Shown in pieces: positions 27,485-35,404 of a stretch of DNA of 64,000 bases. The position numbers and the translations under genes are program-made. Origin of the DNA: Lacrimispora amygdalina. GTDB taxonomy: Bacteria > Bacillota > Clostridia > Lachnospirales > Lachnospiraceae. Under the pieces are notes generated by a model that had not been told where the DNA came from, did not search any database, and worked only from the letters and a program-made list of their open reading frames with translations. The stretch is taken from contig NZ_OAOF01000001.1 in NCBI RefSeq assembly GCF_900205965.1, positions 62,001-126,000 on the forward strand, given 5' to 3'. How positions within the stretch are numbered: the first letter of the stretch is position 1; every line of letters begins with the position of its first letter.

Positions 27485-28231
27485 TTATCCGCCAACAACA
27501 AAGGTCAGTTCCGTATCAGAGGAAAACTCTTCTGTATACCGGTACCCCAACGCGTTAAATTCCTTTAACTGTCCAATCTCAGTAATGTGATTCTCGGCCA
27601 TAAACTTAACCATCTCTCCCCTTGCCATCTTGGCCAATGTTCCCTTTTGTTTTATTCTTCCATGATCCAGTTCTCCAAATATACATGTGACGAATGTATC
27701 TCTGGATGACAGATATGGCTTTACTGCCTGGGAATACTCCCTGGAGGCAAGATTTACCACAGTATGATCTTCTCTGGTCAGTTCTTTATAAATTTTGTTG
27801 TCCCAGAAGCCGTATAAATCCCTGCTGCTTAAAACTGCCATACGCGCCTGCATCTCCAGGCGGTATGGCACCACTCCGTCAAATGGAGATAAAATCCCGT
27901 AAAATCCGGAGAGAATCCGCAGATGGGTCCCAATATAATCAAGCGCCTGGTCAGTCAGTATATGAGGTGCCATATACTGGTATTGAAGGCCTTCATAAGC
28001 AAGAACTGCCGGGGTGAGATTATGTTCCAGATCCATATCAGCAAACCGCTTATAATTTAGCCCTGCCAGCTGATCGTTGCACCCCCACAATTTCTTTACC
28101 TCATCATAGGACATCTTTCGGATACCTTCCCGAAGGATTCTGGTCTGCTCTAATAAAACAGGTAGTCCGGCTGCCGGAAGGGAATCGGTATCCACATTCA
28201 TCTTTTTTGCTGGTGAGATTATGATCTTCAT
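27485..28231 (-). CDS. yaaA: Peroxide stress protein YaaA
   Basis: YaaA/DUF328 protein of 248 aa, the normal length. Characteristic parts are the N-terminal 'MKIIISPAKKMN', 'YRLEMQARM' and 'HGRIKQKGTLAKMARGEMVKFM'. YaaA lowers free iron during hydrogen peroxide stress in E. coli (established there). It follows the bcp stop with no gap, so thiol peroxidase and iron-protection functions are made together. ATG is preceded by AAAGGA. Confidence 0.93.
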   Translation of the reverse strand: MKIIISPAKKMNVDTDSLPAAGLPVLLEQTRILREGIRKMSYDEVKKLWGCNDQLAGLNYKRFADMDLEHNLTPAVLAYEGLQYQYMAPHILTDQALDYIGTHLRILSGFYGILSPFDGVVPYRLEMQARMAVLSSRDLYGFWDNKIYKELTREDHTVVNLASREYSQAVKPYLSSRDTFVTCIFGELDHGRIKQKGTLAKMARGEMVKFMAENHITEIGQLKEFNALGYRYTEEFSSDTELTFVVGG

Positions 28232-28684
28232 TTAAATTTCCTTTAACATCTGCGCTGGATTTTCAGCCGCCTTTACTTTTCCCAATACCTTTTGAATCAC
28301 TCCCTGTTCATCAATTAAATACGTAGTACGTACAACACCCATAGTCTTTTTTCCATACATATTCTTTTCCTGCCACACATCATAGGCCTGTATCGCAGTC
28401 AGTTCTGTATCAGATAAAAGGGTAAAAGGCAGTCCATTCTTTTCTTCAAATTCCTTATGAGAAGCCACACTGTCCTTGCTGATGCCGATGACAACCGCAT
28501 CCTTTTCAAGAAACTGGGGATAAAGCTTTGCAAACCCGCAAGCCTGGCTGGTGCAGCCCGGCGTCTGGTCCTTGGGGTAAAAATAAAGAATCACTTTCTT
28601 TCCCCTGTATTCTTCTAATGTATGGATTACTCCATTCTGGTCCGGCAATTGAAATGACGGTGCTTTTTTTCCTGTTTCTAACAT
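28232..28684 (-). CDS. bcp: Thioredoxin-dependent thiol peroxidase (Bcp/PrxQ)
   Basis: Peroxiredoxin of 150 aa that reduces peroxides using thioredoxin. The peroxidatic site is 'YPKDQTPGCTSQACGF', with the peroxidatic cysteine in PGCT and a resolving cysteine 5 residues on, as in the alpha-2 linked PrxQ type. It is first in the bcp-yaaA operon. A PerR-like sequence lies upstream. The thioredoxin gene at 37.0-37.4 kb could supply the reductant. Confidence 0.94.
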   Translation of the reverse strand: MLETGKKAPSFQLPDQNGVIHTLEEYRGKKVILYFYPKDQTPGCTSQACGFAKLYPQFLEKDAVVIGISKDSVASHKEFEEKNGLPFTLLSDTELTAIQAYDVWQEKNMYGKKTMGVVRTTYLIDEQGVIQKVLGKVKAAENPAQMLKEI

Positions 28685-28709
28685 CTTTCTTCCCCTTTCC
28701 GTCTGTCTG

Positions 28710-28724
28710 TTCTTATTATTCTAA
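28710..28724. promoter_or_regulatory. PerR-box-like sequence upstream of bcp
   Basis: On the minus strand TTAGAATAATAAGAA (complement of 28710-28724) agrees at 11 of 14 scored positions with the PerR consensus TTATAATNATTATAA. It is 26 bp upstream of the bcp start. The rest of 28725-29013 holds no gene and includes the dyad at 28908. Confidence 0.4.
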
Positions 28725-28907
28725 CAACGAGACAATCCATTTTATGTATTTATATTATCATGAACAGGGGATTTTGGGGATATAAAATCAGAATCAATCC
28801 GACAAAAAACTGGGCCCGCTATTTTCCAGCAGAAAACCAATTACATATGATATTGCCTCTGACCGTGTTAAAACACACCTGTTACCATTGATACCCTACC
28901 TCTTACC

Positions 28908-28936
28908 GAAAACATATTTACAATGCTGATGTTTTC
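28908..28936. promoter_or_regulatory. Inverted repeat upstream of the LytTR gene
   Basis: GAAAACAT (28908-28915) and ATGTTTTC (28929-28936) form an exact 8-bp inverted repeat with a 13-bp spacer, about 80 bp before the LytTR start. It may be an operator for the LytTR protein itself. Confidence 0.45.
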
Positions 28937-29013
28937 AGATAGAATTAGCGCATATTAGGAATCAGGCGCAGGCAGCTGAATAGAAAGAACAGGAGGATTG
29001 ATATCATTTTATT

Positions 29014-29475
29014 ATGAAAATAAAAATAGAAATTGATACAGCGTTACAGGAAAGTGAATTACGGATCCGCTGTCCTGAAATCAATGAGGAAATCACTCTT
29101 GTTCAGAAAATGATATCTGAACTGGAAAACAACCAGAAGCAGATGGTTTTTTATCAGAATGATACGGAGTTTTATTTCCACGTAAGCAGAGTCCTGTTTT
29201 TTGAAACTGCAGACAAGGGCATCTTCGCCCATACTGCCGACGACCAGTTTCAGATAGACTATAAGCTTTATGAGCTGGAAGAGCTTCTCCCACCATATTT
29301 TATGAGAATCTCCAAATCCACCATTTTAAATACCACTAAAGTTTACAGCATCACACGCAGCCCCACCTCCTCCAGCAGGGTGGAATTTCAAAATTCTTAT
29401 AAAAAAGTTTACGTATCAAGAAATTATTATAAGCTTTTAAAATCGAAGCTGGATCACCAGCACATGGAACGATAA
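29014..29475 (+). CDS. LytTR-domain DNA-binding protein
   Basis: Small regulator of 153 aa without receiver domain. The LytTR fold covers about residues 50-148 ('FYFHVSRVLFFETADKGIFAHT', 'FMRISKSTILNTTKVYSITR', 'VYVSRNYYKLLK'). It is followed after 18 bp by a LiaF-like membrane protein, an arrangement seen for LytTR plus DUF3021/LiaF-type pairs in which the membrane partner restrains the regulator. The AGGAGG lies 17 bp upstream of the ATG, unusually far; no closer start in frame is seen. Confidence 0.88.
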   Translation: MKIKIEIDTALQESELRIRCPEINEEITLVQKMISELENNQKQMVFYQNDTEFYFHVSRVLFFETADKGIFAHTADDQFQIDYKLYELEELLPPYFMRISKSTILNTTKVYSITRSPTSSSRVEFQNSYKKVYVSRNYYKLLKSKLDHQHMER

Positions 29476-29493
29476 AAAAGAGAGGTAAATCAT

Positions 29494-30207
29494 ATGCAAA
29501 AAAACAGATTATTCTGGGGAATCATGTTTCTCCTTGCAGCCGCATTTGTAATAGTTGGAAAGCTGGGTTATCTGGGTAACTTCAGCCCGTTTTCTCTAAT
29601 CTTTACTGTATTTATGCTGGCTGTTATTGCCAAAAGTATCCCACGATTAAACTTTGCGGGAATCTTATTTCCAATTGCGTTTCTATGCATCACCTATGAT
29701 AAGGTTCTTAATATAGAGAATCTGACTCCCTGGACAGTTCTTGCAGTAGCACTCCTTGGAAGTATCGGATTATCTCTTTTGTTTCACAGGAAAAATGATT
29801 CCTGGTATTCTTATCATCATAAGTATCATAGCTATAACCACCCCCATGTTGAAGTAATTGATGTGGAAGACAATGACCATGTAAAACAAAGCACCCGGTT
29901 TGGATCAAGCACAAAATACATTAATACGGATAATTTTAAACAGGCTGATTTAGAGTGCAGTTTTGGCTCCATACAGGTTTATTTTAATAAAGCACATGTG
30001 GAAACAGAGGCCATTGTCCGTATTAGCGGCAGCTTCTGCGGCATAGAGCTTTATGTTCCTAAGGAATGGCATGTGGAGAATCAGATAGAATCCATCGTGG
30101 GAGGAGTCAGTGAAAAAGGGAAAGGTTATGTTACCAGTGAAAGCGCGCCCGTTTTAAAACTGGTGGGTGAGCTGAATTTCTCAGGTGTGGAAATTATCTA
30201 TATTTAA
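29494..30207 (+). CDS. LiaF-like membrane protein
   Basis: Membrane protein of 237 aa. Three to four hydrophobic segments occupy residues 1-105. A histidine-rich linker ('SYHHKYHSYNHPH') follows, then a soluble beta-rich domain (about 135-237) like the LiaF C-terminal domain ('FGSIQVYFNKAHVETEAIVRI'). Envelope-stress sensing is the usual role of this family (knowledge); here it probably controls the neighbouring LytTR regulator. A perfect terminator follows. Confidence 0.78.
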   Translation: MQKNRLFWGIMFLLAAAFVIVGKLGYLGNFSPFSLIFTVFMLAVIAKSIPRLNFAGILFPIAFLCITYDKVLNIENLTPWTVLAVALLGSIGLSLLFHRKNDSWYSYHHKYHSYNHPHVEVIDVEDNDHVKQSTRFGSSTKYINTDNFKQADLECSFGSIQVYFNKAHVETEAIVRISGSFCGIELYVPKEWHVENQIESIVGGVSEKGKGYVTSESAPVLKLVGELNFSGVEIIYI

Positions 30208-30210
30208 CAA

Positions 30211-30250
30211 CAAAACCGCTCCGGTCATGCCAAAGACCGGAGCGGTTTTG
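30211..30250. terminator. Strong bidirectional terminator
   Basis: A perfect 16-bp stem, CAAAACCGCTCCGGTC (30211-30226) with GACCGGAGCGGTTTTG (30235-30250), between the LiaF-like gene (plus) and the MOSC-MoaB gene (minus). Confidence 0.92.
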
Positions 30251-30266
30251 TATTGATTGCTAACTT

Positions 30267-31211
30267 TTATCTGGCACAATTCCCTTCCGTCCCAATCAGG
30301 ATTTTAAGACCATGCTCCAGTTGTGGAATCACATAGGTAAGGCATTCTTCCACCGCTTTGGGGCTGCCTGGCAGATTCAGGATTAACGTGGATTTTCGGA
30401 TACCGCAAGCTGCCCTTGATAACATTGCCCGCTTCGTGATCTGCATACTATAAGCCCGCATTGCCTCCGGGATTCCCGGAACCATGCGCTGTGCAACCTT
30501 CTGCGTAGCTTCAGGCATACAATCTCTCAGGGAGAATCCGGTCCCGCCTGTTGTCAGAATGAGATCTGCTGTATGATTGTCACAGATATACTTCATCTCG
30601 TCACATAACATGGTCATATCATCTGGGAGAATGGTCTGATGAACAACTTCATAGCCATATTCTTCTGCAATCCGGCAAATCACAGGACCGCTTTTATCCT
30701 CTCTTTCTCCAGCAAATCCGGAATCGCTGGAGGTGATTACTGCCACCCGTAATTTACCATTCTCCGTTTTTACAACAGATTCTTCCAAAACGGTCATCTC
30801 ATCCCCTTCCCGGATAATACCGCCTTGTATCACACGGGTAAATACACCTTCTCTTGGCATGATACAATCTCCCATTTTCTTATAGATCTCACATCCGTTA
30901 TGGCACTCTTTTCCAATCTGGGTAAGCTCCAGAATGACGTCTCCGCATTGAAATCTGGTACCTGGCGGAAATGTGCCAAAATCGATTCCTTCCACGATGA
31001 GATTTTCACCAAATGCACCTTCTGCCACCTCAGCCCCCCTGTTTTTAAATGCTTCTATCTTTTCATTGGACAGAAGGCTGACCTGTCTGTGCCATTTCCC
31101 TGCGTGAGCATCCCCTGCAATTCCATATTCCTTTATAAACTCTGCTTCATGTACATTTTTCTTCTGAGTTCCTTTTTTTTCACTGATGCAGACCGCGATT
31201 ATTTTTCCCAT
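30267..31211 (-). CDS. MOSC domain - MoaB/MogA fusion protein
   Basis: Two-domain molybdopterin protein of 314 aa. Residues 1-145 are a MOSC domain ('GENLIVEGIDFG', 'IGKECHNGCEIYKKMGDCIM'), a fold that handles sulfur or Moco. Residues 152-314 are a MoaB/MogA domain ('RVAVITSSDSGFAGEREDKSG', 'LILTTGGTGFSLRDCMPEAT') that adenylylates molybdopterin. It ends the moaC-moaA operon. The fusion suggests that Mo insertion and sulfur handling are linked on one chain. Confidence 0.92.
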   Translation of the reverse strand: MGKIIAVCISEKKGTQKKNVHEAEFIKEYGIAGDAHAGKWHRQVSLLSNEKIEAFKNRGAEVAEGAFGENLIVEGIDFGTFPPGTRFQCGDVILELTQIGKECHNGCEIYKKMGDCIMPREGVFTRVIQGGIIREGDEMTVLEESVVKTENGKLRVAVITSSDSGFAGEREDKSGPVICRIAEEYGYEVVHQTILPDDMTMLCDEMKYICDNHTADLILTTGGTGFSLRDCMPEATQKVAQRMVPGIPEAMRAYSMQITKRAMLSRAACGIRKSTLILNLPGSPKAVEECLTYVIPQLEHGLKILIGTEGNCAR

Positions 31212-31224
31212 AAGTATTCTTTTC

Positions 31225-32205
31225 TTATCCTCCTATTCTTGACATACCATCAAGTTCATATGCTCCCTGAGGATTGTCTCCTTTAAAATTATGACTCACC
31301 GGCTTTTCATAAATCGTCTTCTCTATCATCTGTTCCAGATAAGAATCTTCCCTGTCCCCTCTTAAAATAGCTTTTAAGTCCGTTCCCTGCTCATAATGCA
31401 GGCAGGTTTTTAAATACCCCTCAGACGTAAGTCTTACCCGGTTGCATTCGTTGCAGAATTTATGGGAAAGAGCACTGATAAAGCCAACTTTTCCTTTAAA
31501 CCCGGGTAACGAATAATAATGGGCCGGACCGTTTCCAAGCACAGTATTAACCGGTTCAAAGGCTCCATAAACTTCTTCCAGTATTGCAATAATTGCTTCT
31601 TCGCTGTAATAAGTAAAACTTTTGCCCAATCCAATCGGCATCATCTCTATGAAACGGACCACCAGTCTGGAATTCTTTGCCAGACCGGCAATATCAATCA
31701 GATCCTTCTGGTCTGTATCCGAAAAAGGCACACAGTTTATTTTAACCTTTAACTTCTCATAATTTAGCGCCTTCCCTATCGCAGAATAAACTTCCATGAA
31801 AGCATCTTTTTTAGTAATCTGCTGATATTTCAAAGGATCCAGCGTATCCAGGCTGATGTTAACTCCATCAAGTCCTGAGGAAATCAGATCCGGAAGATAC
31901 TGTTCCAGTAACATTCCATTGGTGGTTAACGTTACCTCTTTCATCCCCTCCAATGCTTTCAGCTGTCCAATGAGAAATGCAATATCCTTTCTTACCAGCG
32001 GTTCACCGCCCGTTATCTTTATTTTATTAATTCCAAATTTTAAAAAACAACGGCATAATCTGATTATCTCATCATAGGTCAGGATTTCTTCATGAGGACG
32101 GGCTTCAATACCTTCCTGTGGCATACAGTAAATGCAGCGAAGATTGCATCTGTCTGTTACGGAAATCCGGATATAATCAATGGTTCTGTTCCATCTGTCA
32201 ATCAT
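31225..32205 (-). CDS. moaA: GTP 3',8-cyclase MoaA
   Basis: Radical SAM enzyme that starts molybdopterin synthesis from GTP together with MoaC. The 326 aa contain the radical SAM motif '[10 protein letters not shown]', the SAM 'GGEP' motif, the C-terminal cluster '[18 protein letters not shown]', and the conserved Gly-Gly C-terminus ('MSRIGG'). It overlaps moaC by 4 bp (ATGA), showing translational coupling. The product should feed Mo enzymes outside this window. Confidence 0.95.
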   Translation of the reverse strand: MIDRWNRTIDYIRISVTDRCNLRCIYCMPQEGIEARPHEEILTYDEIIRLCRCFLKFGINKIKITGGEPLVRKDIAFLIGQLKALEGMKEVTLTTNGMLLEQYLPDLISSGLDGVNISLDTLDPLKYQQITKKDAFMEVYSAIGKALNYEKLKVKINCVPFSDTDQKDLIDIAGLAKNSRLVVRFIEMMPIGLGKSFTYYSEEAIIAILEEVYGAFEPVNTVLGNGPAHYYSLPGFKGKVGFISALSHKFCNECNRVRLTSEGYLKTCLHYEQGTDLKAILRGDREDSYLEQMIEKTIYEKPVSHNFKGDNPQGAYELDGMSRIGG

Positions 32206-32690
32206 TCCATGTCCTTTCCATTAAAAATATCGCCGCTTTTCCCTCCGCTTTTTTTCTCAAGGAATATATCTGTAATCTCCATGCTCTTATCAATTGCTTT
32301 GCACATGTCATACACCGTAAGCAAAGTTACCGTCACGCCGGTGAGAGCTTCCATCTCGACGCCGGTTTTTCCTTCAGACCGGACAAGACAGATTGCTTTT
32401 ATACTCCCGGTTTCCTTATTGACTTCAAAATCGATCTGACACTTATTTATAGCAAGCGGATGACACATAGGGATGAGGGAAGATGTGTTTTTAACCGCCA
32501 TGATTCCTGCAACTCTTGCTACCCCTAAAACATCTCCCTTTTTTACGGTATGATCTAAAACTGCGTCCATTACTTCTGGATTTACCAGGATCTTACCTTT
32601 TGCAACTGCTGTACGTATCGTGATATCCTTATTAGATACATCAACCATAATCGCATTGCCATGATCGTCAAAATGTGTCAATTCTCCCAT
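32202..32690 (-). CDS. moaC: Cyclic pyranopterin monophosphate synthase MoaC
   Basis: Second enzyme of molybdopterin synthesis, converting the MoaA product to cPMP. The 162 aa show '[18 protein letters not shown]', '[14 protein letters not shown]' and '[23 protein letters not shown]', all MoaC hallmarks with the active-site lysine and histidine region. First gene of moaC-moaA-MOSC/MoaB. GGTGG precedes the ATG. No Moco riboswitch fold is evident in the short AT-rich 113-bp leader. Confidence 0.95.
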   Translation of the reverse strand: MGELTHFDDHGNAIMVDVSNKDITIRTAVAKGKILVNPEVMDAVLDHTVKKGDVLGVARVAGIMAVKNTSSLIPMCHPLAINKCQIDFEVNKETGSIKAICLVRSEGKTGVEMEALTGVTVTLLTVYDMCKAIDKSMEITDIFLEKKSGGKSGDIFNGKDME

Positions 32691-32803
32691 ACGCCTACCA
32701 CCTTGTCTTTCGATTTTAATAAATATATATAAAATAACTATATATTACAATCACTTTTTTGTCAATTTTTTAGCACTAAATTGGAATAGTAATCCTTTTA
32801 GTC

Positions 32804-33115
32804 TTATTCTGTACTATATTCTAAAAATAATTTTCTTTCAAAGCCGCCCCGCTTAAAAAGCTTCTCTTTTCTCTTTGCCTCCAGATCTTCCATGGTATAT
32901 CCCCGGGCTGTGCATATTGCGTACAGCACTTCCAGAATATCGGCCATTTCCTCCAGATTTTTGTCAGCCTGATATTCTTCCACTTCTTCTAACAATTTTT
33001 GGTCCAGAGCTGTTAAGTATTCATTCTCTGACAGAAAATGATATTGAGCTCTGCGCCCACTGTTCTCAATGATCTCCGGAATCTTATCTCTTACCAGTTT
33101 ATTTTGTATATCCAA
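32804..33115 (-). CDS. MazG-like / phosphoribosyl-ATP-pyrophosphohydrolase-like protein
   Basis: Small all-alpha NTP pyrophosphatase of 103 aa. It begins 'LDIQNKLVRDKIPEIIENSG' and contains the metal-binding 'EEVEEYQAD ... EEMADILEVLYAI' (ExxE and ExxxD), so it probably hydrolyses non-canonical or phosphoribosyl nucleotides. TTG at 33113-33115 is used because GGAAGGG stands 8 bp upstream; the frame itself is open to an ATG at 33145. It is a lone gene just before the moa operon. Substrate unknown. Confidence 0.82.
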   Translation of the reverse strand: MDIQNKLVRDKIPEIIENSGRRAQYHFLSENEYLTALDQKLLEEVEEYQADKNLEEMADILEVLYAICTARGYTMEDLEAKRKEKLFKRGGFERKLFLEYSTE

Positions 33116-33194
33116 ATGTGTATCCCTTCCTTCTATTATTTTCAACTTTGTATTATACTACCATAAAAATCCCCTGTAATCATCTTTTTTCAGG

Positions 33195-33243
33195 AAAAAA
33201 GCCGCTGCAATACAGGTGATCTGGCACCCATATAGCAGCGGTT
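33195..33243 (-). terminator. Terminator after the Mrp gene
   Basis: CCGCTGC (33202-33208) pairs with GCAGCGG (33235-33241); the minus strand continues into a T run (complement of 33195-33200). It lies directly downstream of the Mrp stop. Confidence 0.75.
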
Positions 33244-33255
33244 TCATAGTTATCC

Positions 33256-34107
33256 TTATTTAGCTGATCCATACATCTTTTCGATCCGGTCTGCTGCATC
33301 CTTTAAATAATCACAGGAAAAACGTTCAAATTCTCCCTGATCCACCAGGCTTGCCAGAGCAGGATCAATCGGTATTCTCCCCAGTACATCAACTCCGGTT
33401 TCTTTTGCGATCTCATCAAGTCCGCTCTTACCAAAAAGAGGTATTTCTTTTCCACAATCCGGACATTTCACGTAGCTCATATTTTCCACATATCCAAGAA
33501 TAGGAATATTCATTAATTTCGCCATGTTATAGGCTTTTTTCACAATGAGTGAAACCAGATCCTGGGGTGAAGATACAATCACAATTCCATCTAGCGGGAT
33601 GGATTGAAAAACTGTTAATGGAACGTCTCCGGTACCAGGCGGCATATCAATGAGAAGATAGTCTAATTCTTCCCATACAACCTCAGTCCAGAACTGCTTC
33701 ACTGTACCTGCAAGAATGGGACCTCTCCATACCACGGGAGAATCTTCTTTATCCAGCAGAAGATTAACAGACATTATCTTTATGTTATTTACCGTCAATT
33801 CCGGAATAATTCCCATCTCATTGGCGGAAGCTTTCCTGTTTATTCCAAACATCCGGGGAATGGAAGGGCCGGTAATATCCGCATCTAAGATTCCCACACG
33901 GTATCCCTTTCTGTTTAACAGGACTGCCAGCATGGCTGTTACAAATGATTTTCCTACACCGCCTTTTCCGCTTACTACACCAATTACATTCTTTATGGAA
34001 CTGTACTGGTTTAATTGTTCCATCATACTTTCATTGCTGTGTTCGCATCCTTCACAGGATTCTTTTGTACAGGTGCTGTCAGAACAGCCCTTTGTATTTT
34101 CGCTCAT
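33256..34107 (-). CDS. Mrp/NBP35-family Fe-S carrier ATPase
   Basis: P-loop scaffold ATPase (ApbC/Mrp) of 283 aa that moves Fe-S clusters to apoproteins. It has a deviant Walker A 'SGKGGVGKSFVTAML', 'DADITGPSIPRMFG', 'DMPPGTGD' and the C-terminal pair 'CPDCGKEIPLFG' that binds the bridging cluster. The N-terminal cysteine group ('CSDSTCTKESCEGC') resembles the extra motif of NBP35-type proteins. The DUF134 gene lies upstream; this pair often occurs with NifX/NifB-like Fe-Mo proteins, which are absent here. Confidence 0.92.
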   Translation of the reverse strand: MSENTKGCSDSTCTKESCEGCEHSNESMMEQLNQYSSIKNVIGVVSGKGGVGKSFVTAMLAVLLNRKGYRVGILDADITGPSIPRMFGINRKASANEMGIIPELTVNNIKIMSVNLLLDKEDSPVVWRGPILAGTVKQFWTEVVWEELDYLLIDMPPGTGDVPLTVFQSIPLDGIVIVSSPQDLVSLIVKKAYNMAKLMNIPILGYVENMSYVKCPDCGKEIPLFGKSGLDEIAKETGVDVLGRIPIDPALASLVDQGEFERFSCDYLKDAADRIEKMYGSAK

Positions 34108-34222
34108 ATTCTTTGCTCCTTTGATTTATGATCTTATGCCCAAAAACATTTTAATCCCATTTTGGACATATGTCAATATAATCAAAAAAAGTGTCTGCCA
34201 GCATCAGCTGTATGATGTGGTT

Positions 34223-34699
34223 TTATTCCTCATGATCTCTGTGACGCCAGCAATTCTTACGGCAGAACTTATTCCTGCATCCAGCCTGGCAGATCACATT
34301 GACAGAACCACAGTCCGGACATACATAAGATCCATTTTTAATAGCGTCAAGGTTCTCGAAGCTTTCCTTCCACTCTTTCCCGCAGTCCTTGCAGATAATA
34401 GGACAGATATTGCGCGTAAAATTACCGCCTTCAATCCGGATCATCTTCCCATGAATCAGACTGTCCGCAACTTTTTCCCTGGCAGAAAGTAAAATACGCT
34501 GAAATGTAGGCCTTGAGACTTCCATTCTCTGTGCGCACTCCTCCTGTTCCAGCCCCTCTAAATCCTTAAGCCGGATTGCTTCCAGTTCCTCTAATTTCAA
34601 AATATTTTCAGCCAGCTGTTCTACTTCTGTTTCGGAAGGAACAAAATACGGAACCGCCGGAACGTGTTCTATTTTTCTCCACTTTGTTGGTCTTGCCAT
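34223..34699 (-). CDS. DUF134 (UPF0251) DNA-binding protein with zinc-ribbon tail
   Basis: Regulator-like protein of 158 aa. It starts 'MARPTKWRKIEHVP', the UPF0251 signature, followed by a sigma-70 region-4-like HTH ('LEQEECAQRMEVSRPTFQRILLSAREKVADSL'; read as two blocks split at RPTF). The C-terminus has cysteine pairs 'CKDCG', 'CPDCG' and 'CRNKFCRKNC', probably zinc ribbons. Probably controls or cooperates with the Mrp gene 115 bp downstream. Exact role unknown. Confidence 0.85.
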   Translation of the reverse strand: MARPTKWRKIEHVPAVPYFVPSETEVEQLAENILKLEELEAIRLKDLEGLEQEECAQRMEVSRPTFQRILLSAREKVADSLIHGKMIRIEGGNFTRNICPIICKDCGKEWKESFENLDAIKNGSYVCPDCGSVNVICQAGCRNKFCRKNCWRHRDHEE

Positions 34700-34819
34700 T
34701 GAATCACCATTCTTTCACACCCGTTTACAGGCTTAATTCATTACCTATAATAATATCGGATTTCTTAAAAATGTCAACAAACGAATCAAGACCTGATGCG
34801 GGCATGGCATAAAAGTGTC

Positions 34820-35404
34820 TCAGCTTTCTGCTGTCTTTTTTGCAGTAGCTAAATAAAAATAATCGTTGAAATCCATGATTTGGATATCCTCAAAACCGCT
34901 GCGGTAAAGATTTCTCTTCAGTACACCTTTATCCAGACGATGATCGGCGGGTGGTCCGAAATCACTGTCTTTCTTAATCCATTCAACAATAACAATACGT
35001 CCCTCAGAAAGCAGAATACGGTTTGCTTCCTTTAAAAACTTTTCCCGCATCTTCACTTCATGCATGACTGTACATAAAAAGGCAACATCAACACTTTCAT
35101 CTTCTAAAACCAGTTTATATTCCTGTGTAACAACGGGGCGTATATTTTTAATATTTTGCTCCAGCATTCCTGCCTCCACATCTTCAAGCATCTCTTTTTC
35201 TATATCCAGCGCATAAACAATTCCTTCATCCCCAACTGCCTCAGACAGCGGAAATGTAAAAAATCCAATCCCGCAGCCAATGTCTGCAACAATTTCCCCA
35301 GGATTAATCCCAACTGCAGAAAGAATCTTTTTTGCAGGCAGTACTTCTCTGCGTTTCGGACTGTTTAACTTACTCTTATTTATTACCTTAAATTTATGTG
35401 TCAT
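34820..35404 (-). CDS. Class I SAM-dependent methyltransferase
   Basis: Rossmann-fold methyltransferase of 194 aa. The SAM motif is 'IVADIGCGIGFFTFPLSE', with an acidic residue after the second strand in 'VYALDIEKEML'; motif 'VDVAFLCTVMHEV' follows. It resembles UbiE/arsenite-methyltransferase-like enzymes, but the substrate is unknown. ATG overlaps the stop of the GGDEF-EAL gene (ATGA), so the two are coupled, an unusual pairing. Confidence 0.85.
   Translation of the reverse strand: MTHKFKVINKSKLNSPKRREVLPAKKILSAVGINPGEIVADIGCGIGFFTFPLSEAVGDEGIVYALDIEKEMLEDVEAGMLEQNIKNIRPVVTQEYKLVLEDESVDVAFLCTVMHEVKMREKFLKEANRILLSEGRIVIVEWIKKDSDFGPPADHRLDKGVLKRNLYRSGFEDIQIMDFNDYFYLATAKKTAES

Noticed and set aside
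32691..32803. Moco riboswitch before moaC
   Set aside because: The leader is short, AT-rich and lacks the conserved Moco motif stems.
34820..35404. Arsenite methyltransferase (arsM)
   Set aside because: SAM motifs fit, but the cysteine set needed for arsenic is not seen and no ars genes are near.
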